A DNA stretch of 64,000 bases from Nonomuraea ceibae (GCF_019396325.1 NZ_JAHKRO010000012.1:1-64000); one strand, 5' to 3'. Counted from the stretch's first letter, positions 1-8,600 are shown. Notes: generated from the sequence alone by a model not told the origin. Program-made: numbers and translations.

Positions 1-1
1 C

Positions 2-1207
2 CCCGGCCGGGGGGCCGCCGTCGCGTGGATGACCAGCCGCGACGTCACCCGCCGCTGGGCCGACGCCCTCGACGTCGCCGGCGTGTGCCGGGTTGCGGCC
101 TGCCGCCCCGCGCCGTGGCGGAGCGAGGTCGCGGTCCGGCTGGCCCAGCGGATCCGCCGCCCCGCCGACCGCATCGCGCCGCTGGCCGTGGCGCTGCTGC
201 GCGACTCCGGTGCCGCGCCGCCCGGCCACGACCCGCTGGTGGCCGCCTGGCTGACCGCGCCGGGCGTGACCGGCGACCCACTGACCCCCGCGCTGCTGCC
301 CCGCATCTTCACCGCCGAGGGCGCGGGCCGTGCCCTGCGGGAGGAACGGCTGGAGCCCCGGCCGACCCGCTGGCTGGCCGCCGCCGCCCGCGAACTGCCC
401 CGGGACCAGGCGCTCGACGGTTGCGTGAGCCGCTTCCTGCGCGGCGGCGATGCGCAGGACCTGCGGTTCTTCGTCCGGCTGCACACGCTTCTCGACCCCA
501 CGCCCGCCGAGACCGCGCCCCGCCTGCGCGACTACCTGCGCTTGCTGCCGTCGGCCCCGGGCACGGTTGCCGAGCTGGCCGTGGTTCAGGTGCGGCGGGC
601 GATGCCGCTCGACCGCGCCGACCTGGCGGAGGCGGTCGACGCGCTCACGTTCCGGGCCGAGTCCAAGCTCGCCACCACCGGCCTGCGCTGGCTCGACCAG
701 GCGCTCCTGGCCGAGCCCGAGTCCGCCGCCGGGTTCGTCATCGCGCTGACCACGGCCTACGCGCACGCCTCGTTCGACGTGCGCAACCGCGCGGCCGAGC
801 TGACGCTGAAGCACGCCGGCCTGTTCGCCGCCCATGCCGAGACGATCCTCGACGCCGTCCGCCACCTGCCCGCCGACGTGCCCGCCGATCTGGCCGTGAG
901 GGTGGCCGAGCGGTTCGGCGGGGAGATCCCGGCCGAGGAGCCGCAGACGCGCAAGGAGTTCCCGCCGCTGCCCGAGCCGCCGGAGGCGCGGCCGTTCCCC
1001 GAGCCGTCGATCTTTCCCGGTCGGCACGAGGGGTGGATCGACGAGGAGCGCTGGCTGGCGGCCTTCGTCGCGGGCGCCGCCGCGGACCGGGCGAAACTGC
1101 GCCGTGAGCTCCAGCCCTATGTCGTGAGGCACCAGGGCCACGCCCGGACTGTGACGAATCCACGCGCACTGGTGACGGATGCCCCTGGGCGCGCCGCTCC
1201 CGGCTGA
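2..1207 (+). CDS. DUF6493-like protein, 5'-partial
   Basis: The reading frame is open to the left edge of the window, so the true start lies outside it; the first internal ATG is at 29. The visible part is an alpha-helical, HEAT-repeat-like protein with the pattern I associate with DUF6493: a stretch reading DGCVSRFLRGG, then a conserved RLHTLLDPTP block and DYLRLLPSAPG, followed by Ala/Leu-rich repeats. Function of the family is unknown. The last 30 or so residues (after LQPYVVRH) look unlike the family's usual long C-terminal part, so the gene may also be shortened at its 3' end. The next gene starts 51 bases downstream on the same strand. Family assignment is from memory of the pattern and moderately sure. 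Confidence 0.6.
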   Translation, partial: PGRGAAVAWMTSRDVTRRWADALDVAGVCRVAACRPAPWRSEVAVRLAQRIRRPADRIAPLAVALLRDSGAAPPGHDPLVAAWLTAPGVTGDPLTPALLPRIFTAEGAGRALREERLEPRPTRWLAAAARELPRDQALDGCVSRFLRGGDAQDLRFFVRLHTLLDPTPAETAPRLRDYLRLLPSAPGTVAELAVVQVRRAMPLDRADLAEAVDALTFRAESKLATTGLRWLDQALLAEPESAAGFVIALTTAYAHASFDVRNRAAELTLKHAGLFAAHAETILDAVRHLPADVPADLAVRVAERFGGEIPAEEPQTRKEFPPLPEPPEARPFPEPSIFPGRHEGWIDEERWLAAFVAGAAADRAKLRRELQPYVVRHQGHARTVTNPRALVTDAPGRAAPG

Positions 1208-1257
1208 CTACCGTTCCTGGCGGAACAGGAATGGCGGACAGGGAAAGGAGCACCACC

Positions 1258-1539
1258 ATGCGATCAGCCAGCCTGGCGGCCGCCCTGGGCGCGGCGGCCC
1301 TCGCCGTGGCGCTGGGGGCCGTCCCCGGCCACGCGGCGGCCGCTGACGCCGTCTGCTTCTCGGGGGGCCGCACGCCGACCGGCGCCGGATACTACGAAGT
1401 GTCGGGATACGGGTGCGACGGCCACAGCGGCACGAGCGTCACGATCCGCTTCGGTGAGGCGGCCGGGACGTACGACTGCGGGTGGACGTTCCTGTGGAAC
1501 AGCCAGCTCGGCGCCGACAACTGCACCCTGACGTCCTGA
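1258..1539 (+). CDS. Small secreted four-cysteine protein
   Basis: A 93-residue protein with a clear Sec signal peptide: MRSA start, an Ala/Leu hydrophobic core, and a likely cleavage after GHAAA around residue 27. The mature part is about 65 residues and contains four cysteines (AVCF, YGCD, YDCG, DNCT), which suggests two disulfide bonds and an extracellular location. The start at 1258 is preferred over the upstream ATG at 1231 because a GGAAAGGAG ribosome site sits seven bases before it and because the signal peptide then starts correctly. I do not recognise the family. A role as an inhibitor or structural exoprotein is possible but nothing in the sequence decides it. Confidence 0.75.
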   Translation: MRSASLAAALGAAALAVALGAVPGHAAAADAVCFSGGRTPTGAGYYEVSGYGCDGHSGTSVTIRFGEAAGTYDCGWTFLWNSQLGADNCTLTS

Positions 1540-1566
1540 CGTCCCGGCGCCTTCCGGCACGGCGCT

Positions 1567-2976
1567 TCAGTCCGGCGCGGTACGGGGCCGGAGGAGGAGA
1601 GCGGCGGTGAGGATGGCGGCCAGGTAGAAGCCGCCCGCGCCGAGCATCCCGGCCGTGTAGCCGCTGGTCAGCGCGTCGTGCAGGGGAGTGCCCGCCGGCC
1701 GGCTCGCGGTCGCGGCGACGGCGACGCCGGCCAGGACGGCCAGGCCGAGGGCGCCGCCGATCTGCTGGCTGGTGTTGACCAGGCCGGAGGCGATGCCCGA
1801 ATGGCTCGCGGTGACGCCGTGGACGCCGCCGATGGTGGCGGCGACGAAGCCGATGCCCAGGCCGATCCCGGCGACGAGCTGGGCGGGCAGGAGCACCAGG
1901 AGCGGGTTCTGGCCAGGGGTCAGCAGGCTGAACCAGCCCATCGCCACGGCGGCCACCGCCATCCCGATGATCAGGACCGTCCGCGTGGACGCACGGGCCT
2001 GCAACCGGGGCCCGGCGACGCCGGAGCCGAGACCGATGCCGATCGCGAACGGCAGGTAAGCCAGCCCGGTGATCATGGGCGAGTACTGGTTGATCGCCTG
2101 CATGTAGAGGGTGAGGAAGTAGAACGTGGCCAGCTGCCCGGCGCCCATGAGCAGCATGACCAGGTTGGCGCCGAGCCTGCCCCGGTCGGCGAGCACGCCC
2201 GGGGGCAGCATCGGGGCGCGGGCCTTGCGCTGGATGAGCACGAACGCGGCCAGCAGCGCGGCGGTGGCCGCGGCGAAGGCGAGGGTGAGCCCGTCGCCGA
2301 CGCCGTGGGAGCCGGCCCGGTTGATCGCGTACACCAGGGAGCCGAGGGCGAGCGTCACGGTGGCCGCGCCGGGCAGGTCGAGGCCGCCGCGCTCGCGGGT
2401 GCCCGGCATCAGGGCGAACGTGCCGGCCAGGACCAGCAGCGCGATGGGCACGTTGACGAACATGATCCAGCGCCAGCCCAGATACTCCGTCAGTGCGCCG
2501 CCGAGCAGCAGGCCGGCGACGGAGCCCAGGCCGCCCATCGCGCCGTAGACGCCGAGCGCCTTGTTGCGCTCCGGCCCGGCGGGGAAGGTGTCGGTGAGCA
2601 GGGACAGCGCCGCCGGGGCGACGATCGCGGCGCCGACGCCCTGCAGCACCCGGGCGGCGATCAGCACGGCGGCGTTGCCGGCCAGGCCGCCCAGCAGGGA
2701 GGCGGCCAGGAACACGACCAGTCCGGCGCGGAACAGCCTGCGCCGCCCGAACAGGTCACCGGCGCGCCCGCCGGCCAGCAGCAGGCCGCCGAAGGCCAGG
2801 GCGTAGGAGGTGAGCACCCAGTCGAGGTCCGTCTCGGCGATGCCGAGCCCGGCCCCGATGACGGGCAGGCCCACGGTCACGATGGTGCCGTCCATCACCA
2901 TCAGCAGTTGCGCGGCGGCGATGACCAGCAGGGCCAGGCCGCGCGTCTCGGTCCGGGGGGCGGTTCGCGTAGTCAT
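1567..2976 (-). CDS. MFS multidrug transporter, DHA2 (EmrB/QacA) type
   Basis: A 469-residue integral membrane protein with about 14 hydrophobic helices, the size and layout of DHA2-family drug:proton antiporters. The first helix contains LMVMDGTIVTVGLP, close to the motif D1 of this family, followed by a motif-A-like GRAGDLFGRRRLF loop between helices 2 and 3, and motif C in helix 5 (GGLGSVAGLLLGGALTEY). It starts 11 bases after the stop of the serine hydrolase gene upstream, so both probably share one transcript. The substrate cannot be read from the sequence; export of a toxic small molecule is the family's usual role. Confidence 0.9.
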   Translation of the reverse strand: MTTRTAPRTETRGLALLVIAAAQLLMVMDGTIVTVGLPVIGAGLGIAETDLDWVLTSYALAFGGLLLAGGRAGDLFGRRRLFRAGLVVFLAASLLGGLAGNAAVLIAARVLQGVGAAIVAPAALSLLTDTFPAGPERNKALGVYGAMGGLGSVAGLLLGGALTEYLGWRWIMFVNVPIALLVLAGTFALMPGTRERGGLDLPGAATVTLALGSLVYAINRAGSHGVGDGLTLAFAAATAALLAAFVLIQRKARAPMLPPGVLADRGRLGANLVMLLMGAGQLATFYFLTLYMQAINQYSPMITGLAYLPFAIGIGLGSGVAGPRLQARASTRTVLIIGMAVAAVAMGWFSLLTPGQNPLLVLLPAQLVAGIGLGIGFVAATIGGVHGVTASHSGIASGLVNTSQQIGGALGLAVLAGVAVAATASRPAGTPLHDALTSGYTAGMLGAGGFYLAAILTAALLLRPRTAPD

Positions 2977-2987
2977 TTCTCGGGACC

Positions 2988-4130
2988 TCAGGCGGTGACG
3001 GCGCGGTGAAGCGCGGCGGCGAGCAGATCATGTTCGGGGTAGGACCAGCCGAAGCCGAAGCGGCGGCGCGTGTAGCCGAAGGCGATGCCGTTCATCGGGT
3101 CGGCGAAGGACTCCGAGCCCGCCGAGCCGTCGTGGCCGAACGCGTTCGCGCTGAGGAACCCGTACCGCAGGCCCTTGGCCTGGAAGCCGACCGCGTAGTT
3201 GCCCTGGTCGCCGCGGACCAGGTCGGCGCCGACGGAGTGGAGCTGGGCGAACGCGCCGATCGTGTCCGGCTTGAGCAGCGGCGGCCGGCCGTTCAGCCCC
3301 CACATCGCCGCCGCGTACAGCCCGGCCAGGCCGCGGGCGCTGCCCACCCCGCCGGCCGACGCCTGGCCGTTCGCGCGCACCGCGCGGGTGTTGACGAAGG
3401 CGGCCTGGTCCAGCGGCGGCGTGCTGTTGAGCCCGTACCCGATGCCGAGGATGCTGTGCGGCCCCGGCACGTTCGACCAGAACGCGGCCTCCTGCTCGGG
3501 CGTGGCGGTCCACCACTCGATCGGCCGGAACCGGCTCTCCTGCTCCTCGGGCAGCCCCAGGTAGAGGTCCAGCCCGTACGGGGCCCGCACGCGCTCCTCG
3601 TAGACCTGCTGCAACGACCGGCCGGTCGCCCGCCGGATCACCTCGTTCACCAGCGCGAACGTGACGAACCCGCCGTAGCCGTAGGCCGAGCCCGGCCGCC
3701 AGTACGGGCGCTGCCCGGCCAGGCGTTGCGCGATCACCGCGTCGTCGGCCAGCTCGGCCGCCGACAGCCCGCCGTCCACGCCGATCACGCCGGAACGGTG
3801 CGTCAGCACGTCCCGCAGCGTGATCCCGCCCTTCCCGGCGGCGGCGAACTCCGGCCACCGCGCGGCCACCGGCTCGTCCAGGTCCAGGACCCCCTCCTGC
3901 ACCAGCAGCGCCGCCACCAGCGACGCGGCTCCCTTGGTGGAGGAGTAGACCGCGGTCAGCGCGTCGCCACCCGCCTCGTCGTCCCCGGCCCACAGATCCA
4001 CCACCTGCCGGCCGTGCGCGTAAGCGGCGAGCTGCGCGGGGATGTCATGCTCGGCCACGACCCGGGCGAACGTCTCCCGCACCTGCTCGAAGCCGTCCGC
4101 GACCGTTCCGTGAACGTCCGTGTTGCTCAT
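2988..4130 (-). CDS. Beta-lactamase/esterase-fold serine hydrolase
   Basis: A 380-residue protein of the class C beta-lactamase / EstB fold. The nucleophile motif SxxK is visible as S63-S-T-K66, and the second catalytic motif is a YGY-type triplet in GSAYGYGGF rather than the YxN of penicillin-binding proteins, which points to an esterase or amidase rather than a true beta-lactamase. No signal peptide is visible, so it is probably cytoplasmic. The ATG at 4130 has an AAAGG ribosome site. It leads a two-gene unit with the DHA2 transporter directly downstream. The pairing of a hydrolase with an efflux pump could serve detoxification, but that is inference. Confidence 0.85.
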   Translation of the reverse strand: MSNTDVHGTVADGFEQVRETFARVVAEHDIPAQLAAYAHGRQVVDLWAGDDEAGGDALTAVYSSTKGAASLVAALLVQEGVLDLDEPVAARWPEFAAAGKGGITLRDVLTHRSGVIGVDGGLSAAELADDAVIAQRLAGQRPYWRPGSAYGYGGFVTFALVNEVIRRATGRSLQQVYEERVRAPYGLDLYLGLPEEQESRFRPIEWWTATPEQEAAFWSNVPGPHSILGIGYGLNSTPPLDQAAFVNTRAVRANGQASAGGVGSARGLAGLYAAAMWGLNGRPPLLKPDTIGAFAQLHSVGADLVRGDQGNYAVGFQAKGLRYGFLSANAFGHDGSAGSESFADPMNGIAFGYTRRRFGFGWSYPEHDLLAAALHRAVTA

Positions 4131-4235
4131 GCCAGAACCTTTCGTAGGTGTTCAGTCCCCGGCATGACGGACGGCGCGCGGCAAAGGTGACCGAGCCGCC
4201 CCGGCTCGCGGCGCGCTATCGCAGGTGATTGGCTC

Positions 4236-4268
4236 CGAAATTGTTAAACCAAACAAGACTCAATTTCG
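4236..4268. promoter_or_regulatory. Inverted repeat in AT-rich promoter region
   Basis: Perfect 8-base arms CGAAATTG (4236-4243) and CAATTTCG (4261-4268) are separated by 17 bases in a stretch that is far richer in A and T than its surroundings (about 4225-4330). It lies about 75 bases before the secreted-protein start at 4344 and upstream of the divergent hydrolase at 4130. The AT-rich stretch must hold the promoter of one or both genes; the repeat is a candidate regulator site. No regulator can be named. Confidence 0.45.
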
Positions 4269-4343
4269 TCCGAACGCCATTGTTATTTCGTAGTGATAAA
4301 CCTCTGTCAGGATTCTCCAGTCATGATCAATGAGAGGAATCCT

Positions 4344-5792
4344 GTGAAACTCTTAACCAGAGCCGGACGCCGGATCGGCGCGGTCGCGGCCGTGGTCACC
4401 CTGGCTTCCGGAGTGTTCGCCACCAGTGCGCCGGCCGCGCCGAAATCGATAGTGTTCGGGCCCGTTTCCGCGACGCCGAAAACGCAGACGGGCGCCTGCC
4501 CGGTGACCGTGACGATGTCCACCACGGTGAAAGTGAAGGCCCCCGTCGCGCTGAAGTATCAGTGGACCTTCAGCGACGGCGACAGGAGCAAGGTCAGGAC
4601 GTACCGGGTCGGCGGCAAGGGGATCAAGACCGTCCGGCTGTCCACGTCGCTCAAGGTCAGCGGCGACGCCTCCGGCTGGGGCGCCGTCCGGGTGCTCGGC
4701 CCGGCGAGGAAGACCTCCGGGAGGGCGCCGTTCGCCGTCACCTGCACCGGCGGCGACACCTACACCGGCGACGTCTGGCACAGCGTGAAGACCTCCGCCG
4801 AGTACGAGACGGCCACGCCGGCGCCGACCCCCACGGCCACCCCCACGCCCACGTCGAGCCCTGCCCCGAGCCCGGCCCCCACCCCGACCGGCACCGAGAG
4901 CCCGCTCCCGAACCTGGTGGGCAAGGCCCGCATCGCCTTCGAGCGCACCACCGCGTCCAAGTGCCCCCTGACCTTCAAGCTCCACGGGCGGCTCGAAGGC
5001 ATTCCCGCGGGCGCGCAGTCGATCCAGTACCGCCTCGTCGGCGCCAAGGAGTGGAAGAAGCTCGACGTCCCGGCCGACCACGGCCCGGTCCACAACGCCG
5101 TGCTGGAGACGCTGAGCCTGGACCAGGAGTCGACCACGTACTCGCTGCAGATCGAGTTCAACCAGGCCGACCGGCTCAGGACGAACATCATCTACTACTT
5201 CGAGTGCGCCGGGCCGAAGGGCAGCAAGCAGATCGGCGTCGCCGCCGACGACATCAAGCGCGACAGCTGGGGCGGCGGCCCGGTGGCCGAGCTGGTGGCC
5301 GACGCCATGCTCGAAGCGGTCCAGCCCGTGTCCGGCGCGCAGATCGCCCTGGTCAGCAAGTACGCGGTCCGCTCGCCCGGCGCCGAGATCAAGAAGGGGC
5401 CCGTCACGTACGAGCAGCTGTACGCCACGCAGCCGAACGGCCTCCACGTCGACACCTGGTCCATGAACGGCTCCCAGCTCAAGTGGCTCCTGGGCCACGC
5501 GAACAAGGAGCGTGGCGTGCTGACCCCGTCCGCCGGGCTGCGCTACACGCTGGCGAACGGGGAGGTCACGGCGCTCACGCTGAACGGCGCGCCGGTGACC
5601 GACACGCAGGTGATCAAGGTCGCCGCCAACTACATCCTGGCCGGCGGCTGGGAGGGCTTCCCGCAGTGGAGGTGGCCCGACAACAGCGTCGCCCACAACG
5701 GCCCCGACGACCGGGGCGCGCTGGCGTCGTACTTCGCCGACCACTCACCGGTCCGCGCCCCCAAGGGCGACCGCGTCACCATCCGCGGCTAA
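4344..5792 (+). CDS. Secreted protein with C-terminal 5'-nucleotidase domain
   Basis: The GTG at 4344 is chosen because GAGAGGA lies just upstream and it opens directly into a signal peptide (KLLTRAGRR, hydrophobic core, cleavage near SAPA-AP); ATG codons at 4293 and 4323 are alternatives. The mature protein has an N-terminal beta-rich module, a Pro/Thr/Ser linker (about residues 155-185), a second beta-rich module, and from about residue 305 a domain matching the 5'-nucleotidase C-terminal fold: GGGPVAELVADAMLEAV, a central beta strand, MNGSQLKWLL, and AANYILAGGWEGF. The N-terminal metallophosphatase domain that carries the metal site in real 5'-nucleotidases is absent, and the usual NGGGIR substrate motif is replaced by SKYAVR. 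It may therefore bind a ligand rather than cleave nucleotides. Confidence 0.8.
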   Translation: MKLLTRAGRRIGAVAAVVTLASGVFATSAPAAPKSIVFGPVSATPKTQTGACPVTVTMSTTVKVKAPVALKYQWTFSDGDRSKVRTYRVGGKGIKTVRLSTSLKVSGDASGWGAVRVLGPARKTSGRAPFAVTCTGGDTYTGDVWHSVKTSAEYETATPAPTPTATPTPTSSPAPSPAPTPTGTESPLPNLVGKARIAFERTTASKCPLTFKLHGRLEGIPAGAQSIQYRLVGAKEWKKLDVPADHGPVHNAVLETLSLDQESTTYSLQIEFNQADRLRTNIIYYFECAGPKGSKQIGVAADDIKRDSWGGGPVAELVADAMLEAVQPVSGAQIALVSKYAVRSPGAEIKKGPVTYEQLYATQPNGLHVDTWSMNGSQLKWLLGHANKERGVLTPSAGLRYTLANGEVTALTLNGAPVTDTQVIKVAANYILAGGWEGFPQWRWPDNSVAHNGPDDRGALASYFADHSPVRAPKGDRVTIRG

Positions 5793-5831
5793 CCCGCCTC
5801 ACCGGAGACCGTCAGAGGGACAGGAGAGACC

Positions 5832-6404
5832 ATGGCCGCGGAGCTCATCGCCCTTTACACCGAGATCGCCCAAACCGTCCTGCCCGACGACGTCTGCTGG
5901 ATCGTGGTCCAGCCCCTGACCGGAACGCTCACCGTGGAGGAGGCGGTCACCAGGCTCGGTGGCCGCCCCGAGGAGCTGCGCCGGATGCCTGCGCTGGACG
6001 CGGCCGACGAGGCCCTGTCGCTCGGCCAGGCGGCGGACTGTGTCGCGATCCTCCAGATCGGAGGCTTCGCCGGCCTGCTGCCTGAGCTGATGGAGCCGCT
6101 CAGCGCCGGTGCCCGCGTCTGGGTGGCCAGCTGGGACGTCAACGCCGACTTCACGATGCTCCTCTGGGCCGACGGCGAGGTGGTCGGCGGCTGGGACCCG
6201 TACGAGTCCAGGGAGGGCTGGACCGCCGGGCTGGGGCCGATGGCCCCGTACGCCGGGCTGTTCCACGCCTACGACCTCGACGACGACGCCCAGGATGCCC
6301 GGTACCGCCACGCGGTCTGCCTGGCGGTCATCGAGTCGGAGAGCGGGGTGCGACTGGATCAGGAGTGGATCCGCCAGGAGCGTCCCACTCTGCCCGGCCG
6401 CTGA
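5832..6404 (+). CDS. DUF6461-family protein
   Basis: A 190-residue, probably cytoplasmic protein, 39 bases after the secreted-protein gene, with a GGAG site before its ATG. It shares landmarks with the second DUF6461 gene at 57670-58344: EAVTRLG near the N-terminus, PELMEPLSAGARV in the middle, and SGVRLDQEWI at the C-terminus. DUF6461 proteins are common small actinobacterial proteins of unknown function. This copy is the more divergent of the two. Nothing in the neighbours explains its role. Confidence 0.75.
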   Translation: MAAELIALYTEIAQTVLPDDVCWIVVQPLTGTLTVEEAVTRLGGRPEELRRMPALDAADEALSLGQAADCVAILQIGGFAGLLPELMEPLSAGARVWVASWDVNADFTMLLWADGEVVGGWDPYESREGWTAGLGPMAPYAGLFHAYDLDDDAQDARYRHAVCLAVIESESGVRLDQEWIRQERPTLPGR

Positions 6405-6531
6405 AAGTTTCTCCGGCTGCGGCCTCGTCACCAGGGCCGTTGCCCGGGGCGGTCGTGGGGCGCCCGCTTCGGGGCGCCGGATGGCGTACTTTACTCCCGC
6501 TCGCCCCACATCCGCGTCAAAGGGAGTCCTC

Positions 6532-7320
6532 GTGCGTAGCTGGCCGGCCCGCGCCGTTGTGTCCTTGTCGATGGTGCCGCTGACGGCCGCCCTGGTGGCC
6601 TCCTCCGCCTCGGCCCACCCGGACGCGCGGACGTGCGCGAGGGCGGACCTGCTGTTCTGCGAGGACTTCCAGGCCATGCCCGTCGGCGGCGCGAGCAGTC
6701 TCCGCTGGGGGATCGACACCAGGCACGGCACGCTCACCGTCGAGCGCGCCGGGCGGCGGGGGCAGAAGGTGCTGCGGGTGCACACCGAGGGCAACGGCCG
6801 CGCGTTCCTGAAGGTGGACGACTTCGCCGCGCCGGGCAACAGCTTCTACGGGCGCGTGCGGCTGCGGGTCGCCGCGTTCCCGGCCGCGCCCGACTGGGCG
6901 CACTACACGCTGGTCGAGGCGACCGGCGACGGGCCGGAGATCGTCCGCCCGCTCGGCGGCCAGTACGCGCCGCCGCCCCACGGAGGAGCCGCGTACTGGG
7001 GCGTCGGCGCGGACGGCGGCCCCACCGGGGACTGGACGAACTGGCGGACCACCGCGCCCTCCGTCGCCGGGAGATGGACGTGCGTCGAGTGGCACCTGGA
7101 CGCCGGCGACAACCGCGTCTCGCTCTGGTTCGACGGGGTGGCCAAGCCGGAGCTCACCGTGTCCACCCGGGAGCACGGCGGCAACCCGGTGGACTTCGTC
7201 TTCCCCCGCTTCGACACGGTCAAGCTGGGCTGGCAGCTCTACCAGGCGGACCCGGGCCCCTCCGGCTACGACGTGTGGCTCGACGACATCGCGCTGAGCA
7301 GCCGGAGGGTGGGCTGCTGA
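6532..7320 (+). CDS. Secreted Cip1-like beta-sandwich protein
   Basis: The GTG at 6532 has an AGGGAG site five bases upstream and starts a signal peptide (RSWPARAVV, Ala/Val-rich core, cleavage near SASA-HP), giving about 262 residues; an in-frame ATG lies upstream at 6484. The mature part is a beta-rich jelly-roll with conserved aromatic blocks (CEDFQAMPVG, YGRVRLRVAAFP, GRWTCVEWHLDAG, VWLDDIALS) that resembles the carbohydrate-active Cip1 core and concanavalin-like lectin domains. Role is probably binding or cleaving an extracellular polysaccharide; the catalytic residues cannot be fixed from the sequence alone. It ends in a cysteine that may pair with one of the earlier ones. Confidence 0.7.
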   Translation: MRSWPARAVVSLSMVPLTAALVASSASAHPDARTCARADLLFCEDFQAMPVGGASSLRWGIDTRHGTLTVERAGRRGQKVLRVHTEGNGRAFLKVDDFAAPGNSFYGRVRLRVAAFPAAPDWAHYTLVEATGDGPEIVRPLGGQYAPPPHGGAAYWGVGADGGPTGDWTNWRTTAPSVAGRWTCVEWHLDAGDNRVSLWFDGVAKPELTVSTREHGGNPVDFVFPRFDTVKLGWQLYQADPGPSGYDVWLDDIALSSRRVGC

Positions 7321-7342
7321 CCTGACGGCACGGGCGGTGGGC

Positions 7343-7411
7343 CTACACGGGGGCGAGCTGGCGGGTGATGCTCGGATCGCTGATCGCGGTGTCGTCCGCC
7401 AGCGGGAACGC
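7343..7411 (-). other. In-frame coding-like extension after an amber stop
   Basis: Directly after the TAG at 7412-7414, the same frame reads AFPLADDTAISDPSITRQ and a few more residues before the next TAG. Twenty-one of the 22 sense codons end in G or C, as in real genes here. This suggests that the upstream gene once ended here and acquired a nonsense mutation, or that the stop is read through. Confidence 0.45.
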
Positions 7412-7708
7412 CTAGGACGACAGCGTGTCGGCGATGTCCCACAGGGCGCGCGTGTCCTCGACCGTCCAGGGGATGTCCCCGCCGGCCACCTCGCGCACGA
7501 CCCGGCGCACCTCTTCCGGGTGCGCGTGGCCGCCCGTGTCGCCCAGGCTGAGGCGCAGCTGCGCCCAGATCCCGTACGCCCTGCGCCCGGCCTCGTCGGC
7601 GCCGGGCCGCCCGCCCGCGTCGTAGCGGGCGAACAGGTCACGCGGCATCCTGAGGTGGTGGTCGATCATGTAGTTGTGGGACCGGGGGAAGTCGTCGAGG
7701 ACGCCCAT
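7412..7708 (-). CDS. Small protein of unknown function, possibly truncated
   Basis: A 98-residue, soluble, charged protein beginning MGVLDDFPRSHNYMIDHH and ending IADTLSS. I do not recognise a family. Its ATG at 7708 has no good ribosome site, but a nine-codon leader (ATG at 7741, GGAG upstream) ends in TGACATG at this start, so translation may be coupled, or a frameshift may separate the true N-terminus. At the 3' end the stop is a TAG, and the same frame continues with normal codon use for another 22 codons (see the next entry). The gene therefore looks recently altered at one or both ends. Confidence 0.6.
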   Translation of the reverse strand: MGVLDDFPRSHNYMIDHHLRMPRDLFARYDAGGRPGADEAGRRAYGIWAQLRLSLGDTGGHAHPEEVRRVVREVAGGDIPWTVEDTRALWDIADTLSS

Positions 7709-7814
7709 GTCAGGCGCTCGCGTCTGTGGAGAGGGTCATGGGGGGCTCCGTCGTGGGTCGGCCGTCGTGGGTCGGTCAGCGTGACGAGCCATAGCTATCA
7801 ACGGGCACCGACAT

Positions 7815-8600
7815 TTACGGCCGGCCCGTCTCGATGATCGCCGCCACCTCGTCCGCGGTGCTGACCGCCGGCGCCTGGACCAGCCACCACGTGGCCCCGG
7901 CCCGCCGATACGGGTCAGGATCGGCGCCCGGCGGCGCGCTCACCGCCACCTCGAACCCCTCCAGGCTCTGCCGATGCTCCCGGACGACGCCGAGCATCTC
8001 CACCAGCCCGTCCGGACCGGTCTCCGGGCACAACCCGTCGAACCGCGCCGCCCTTCGCAGCGGCCCGCGCCGTACCGACTGGGCGGCCACCCAGATCGGC
8101 ACCCGCGGCCGAGGCGCCGGCCGGAACGTCAGGCCGTCGACCTTGTAGTGCCTTCCCTCGTACGAGACCGGCTCCCCGGACCAGCACCTGCGGATCACCT
8201 CCAGGCCCTCGTCCAGCATCGCGGCCCGTACCCGGGGATCGGTCTCCTCCCCGAGCCTGGACAGCTCGCCCGAACGGTCCGACCCGAGGCCCGCCCCCAG
8301 CACGAACCGCCCGCCGCTGAGCTGGTCGAGCGCCACCCCCTGCCGCGCCACGACCTGGGGCCTGCGCCGCGACAGCGGCGTGATCCTGGTCCCGATGATC
8401 ACCCGGCGGGTCGCCGCCGCGATCGCCGCCAGCCCGATCCACGCGTCGCCCACCTCCAGCCCGGGACGCTCGGGCCGCACCACGTGATCCCAGAGGAACA
8501 CCCCGTCGAACCCGGCCGCCTCCGCCTGGGCCCCCAGCTCGGCCAGCACCCGCGGATCGGCCAGTTCCCCGAAGGGCGGTAGGTACAGCCCCCAGCGCAT
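7815..8600 (-). CDS. Luciferase-like (LLM) flavin-dependent oxidoreductase
   Basis: A 261-residue TIM-barrel enzyme of the luciferase-like monooxygenase superfamily. Typical landmarks are the N-terminal MRWGLYLPPFGE strand, GFDGVFLWDHV, the TRRVIIGTRITPLSRRRP block, LDQLSGGRFVLGAGLG, and RPRVPIWVA. These proteins use F420 or FMN; the actinobacterial setting makes F420 possible, but the cofactor cannot be decided here. It is somewhat shorter than the usual 290-330 residues, lacking part of the C-terminal helices. It stands alone between the small unknown gene and the FMN reductase. Confidence 0.88.
   Translation of the reverse strand: MRWGLYLPPFGELADPRVLAELGAQAEAAGFDGVFLWDHVVRPERPGLEVGDAWIGLAAIAAATRRVIIGTRITPLSRRRPQVVARQGVALDQLSGGRFVLGAGLGSDRSGELSRLGEETDPRVRAAMLDEGLEVIRRCWSGEPVSYEGRHYKVDGLTFRPAPRPRVPIWVAAQSVRRGPLRRAARFDGLCPETGPDGLVEMLGVVREHRQSLEGFEVAVSAPPGADPDPYRRAGATWWLVQAPAVSTADEVAAIIETGRP

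Noticed and set aside
1258..1539. RiPP precursor
   Set aside because: It has a Sec signal peptide and no modification enzymes nearby; more like a small disulfide exoprotein.
1678..3009. Long plus-strand open frame (443 codons) opposite the MFS gene
   Set aside because: Gln/Gly/Ala-biased translation typical of antisense frames in GC-rich DNA; the opposite strand encodes a complete membrane transporter.
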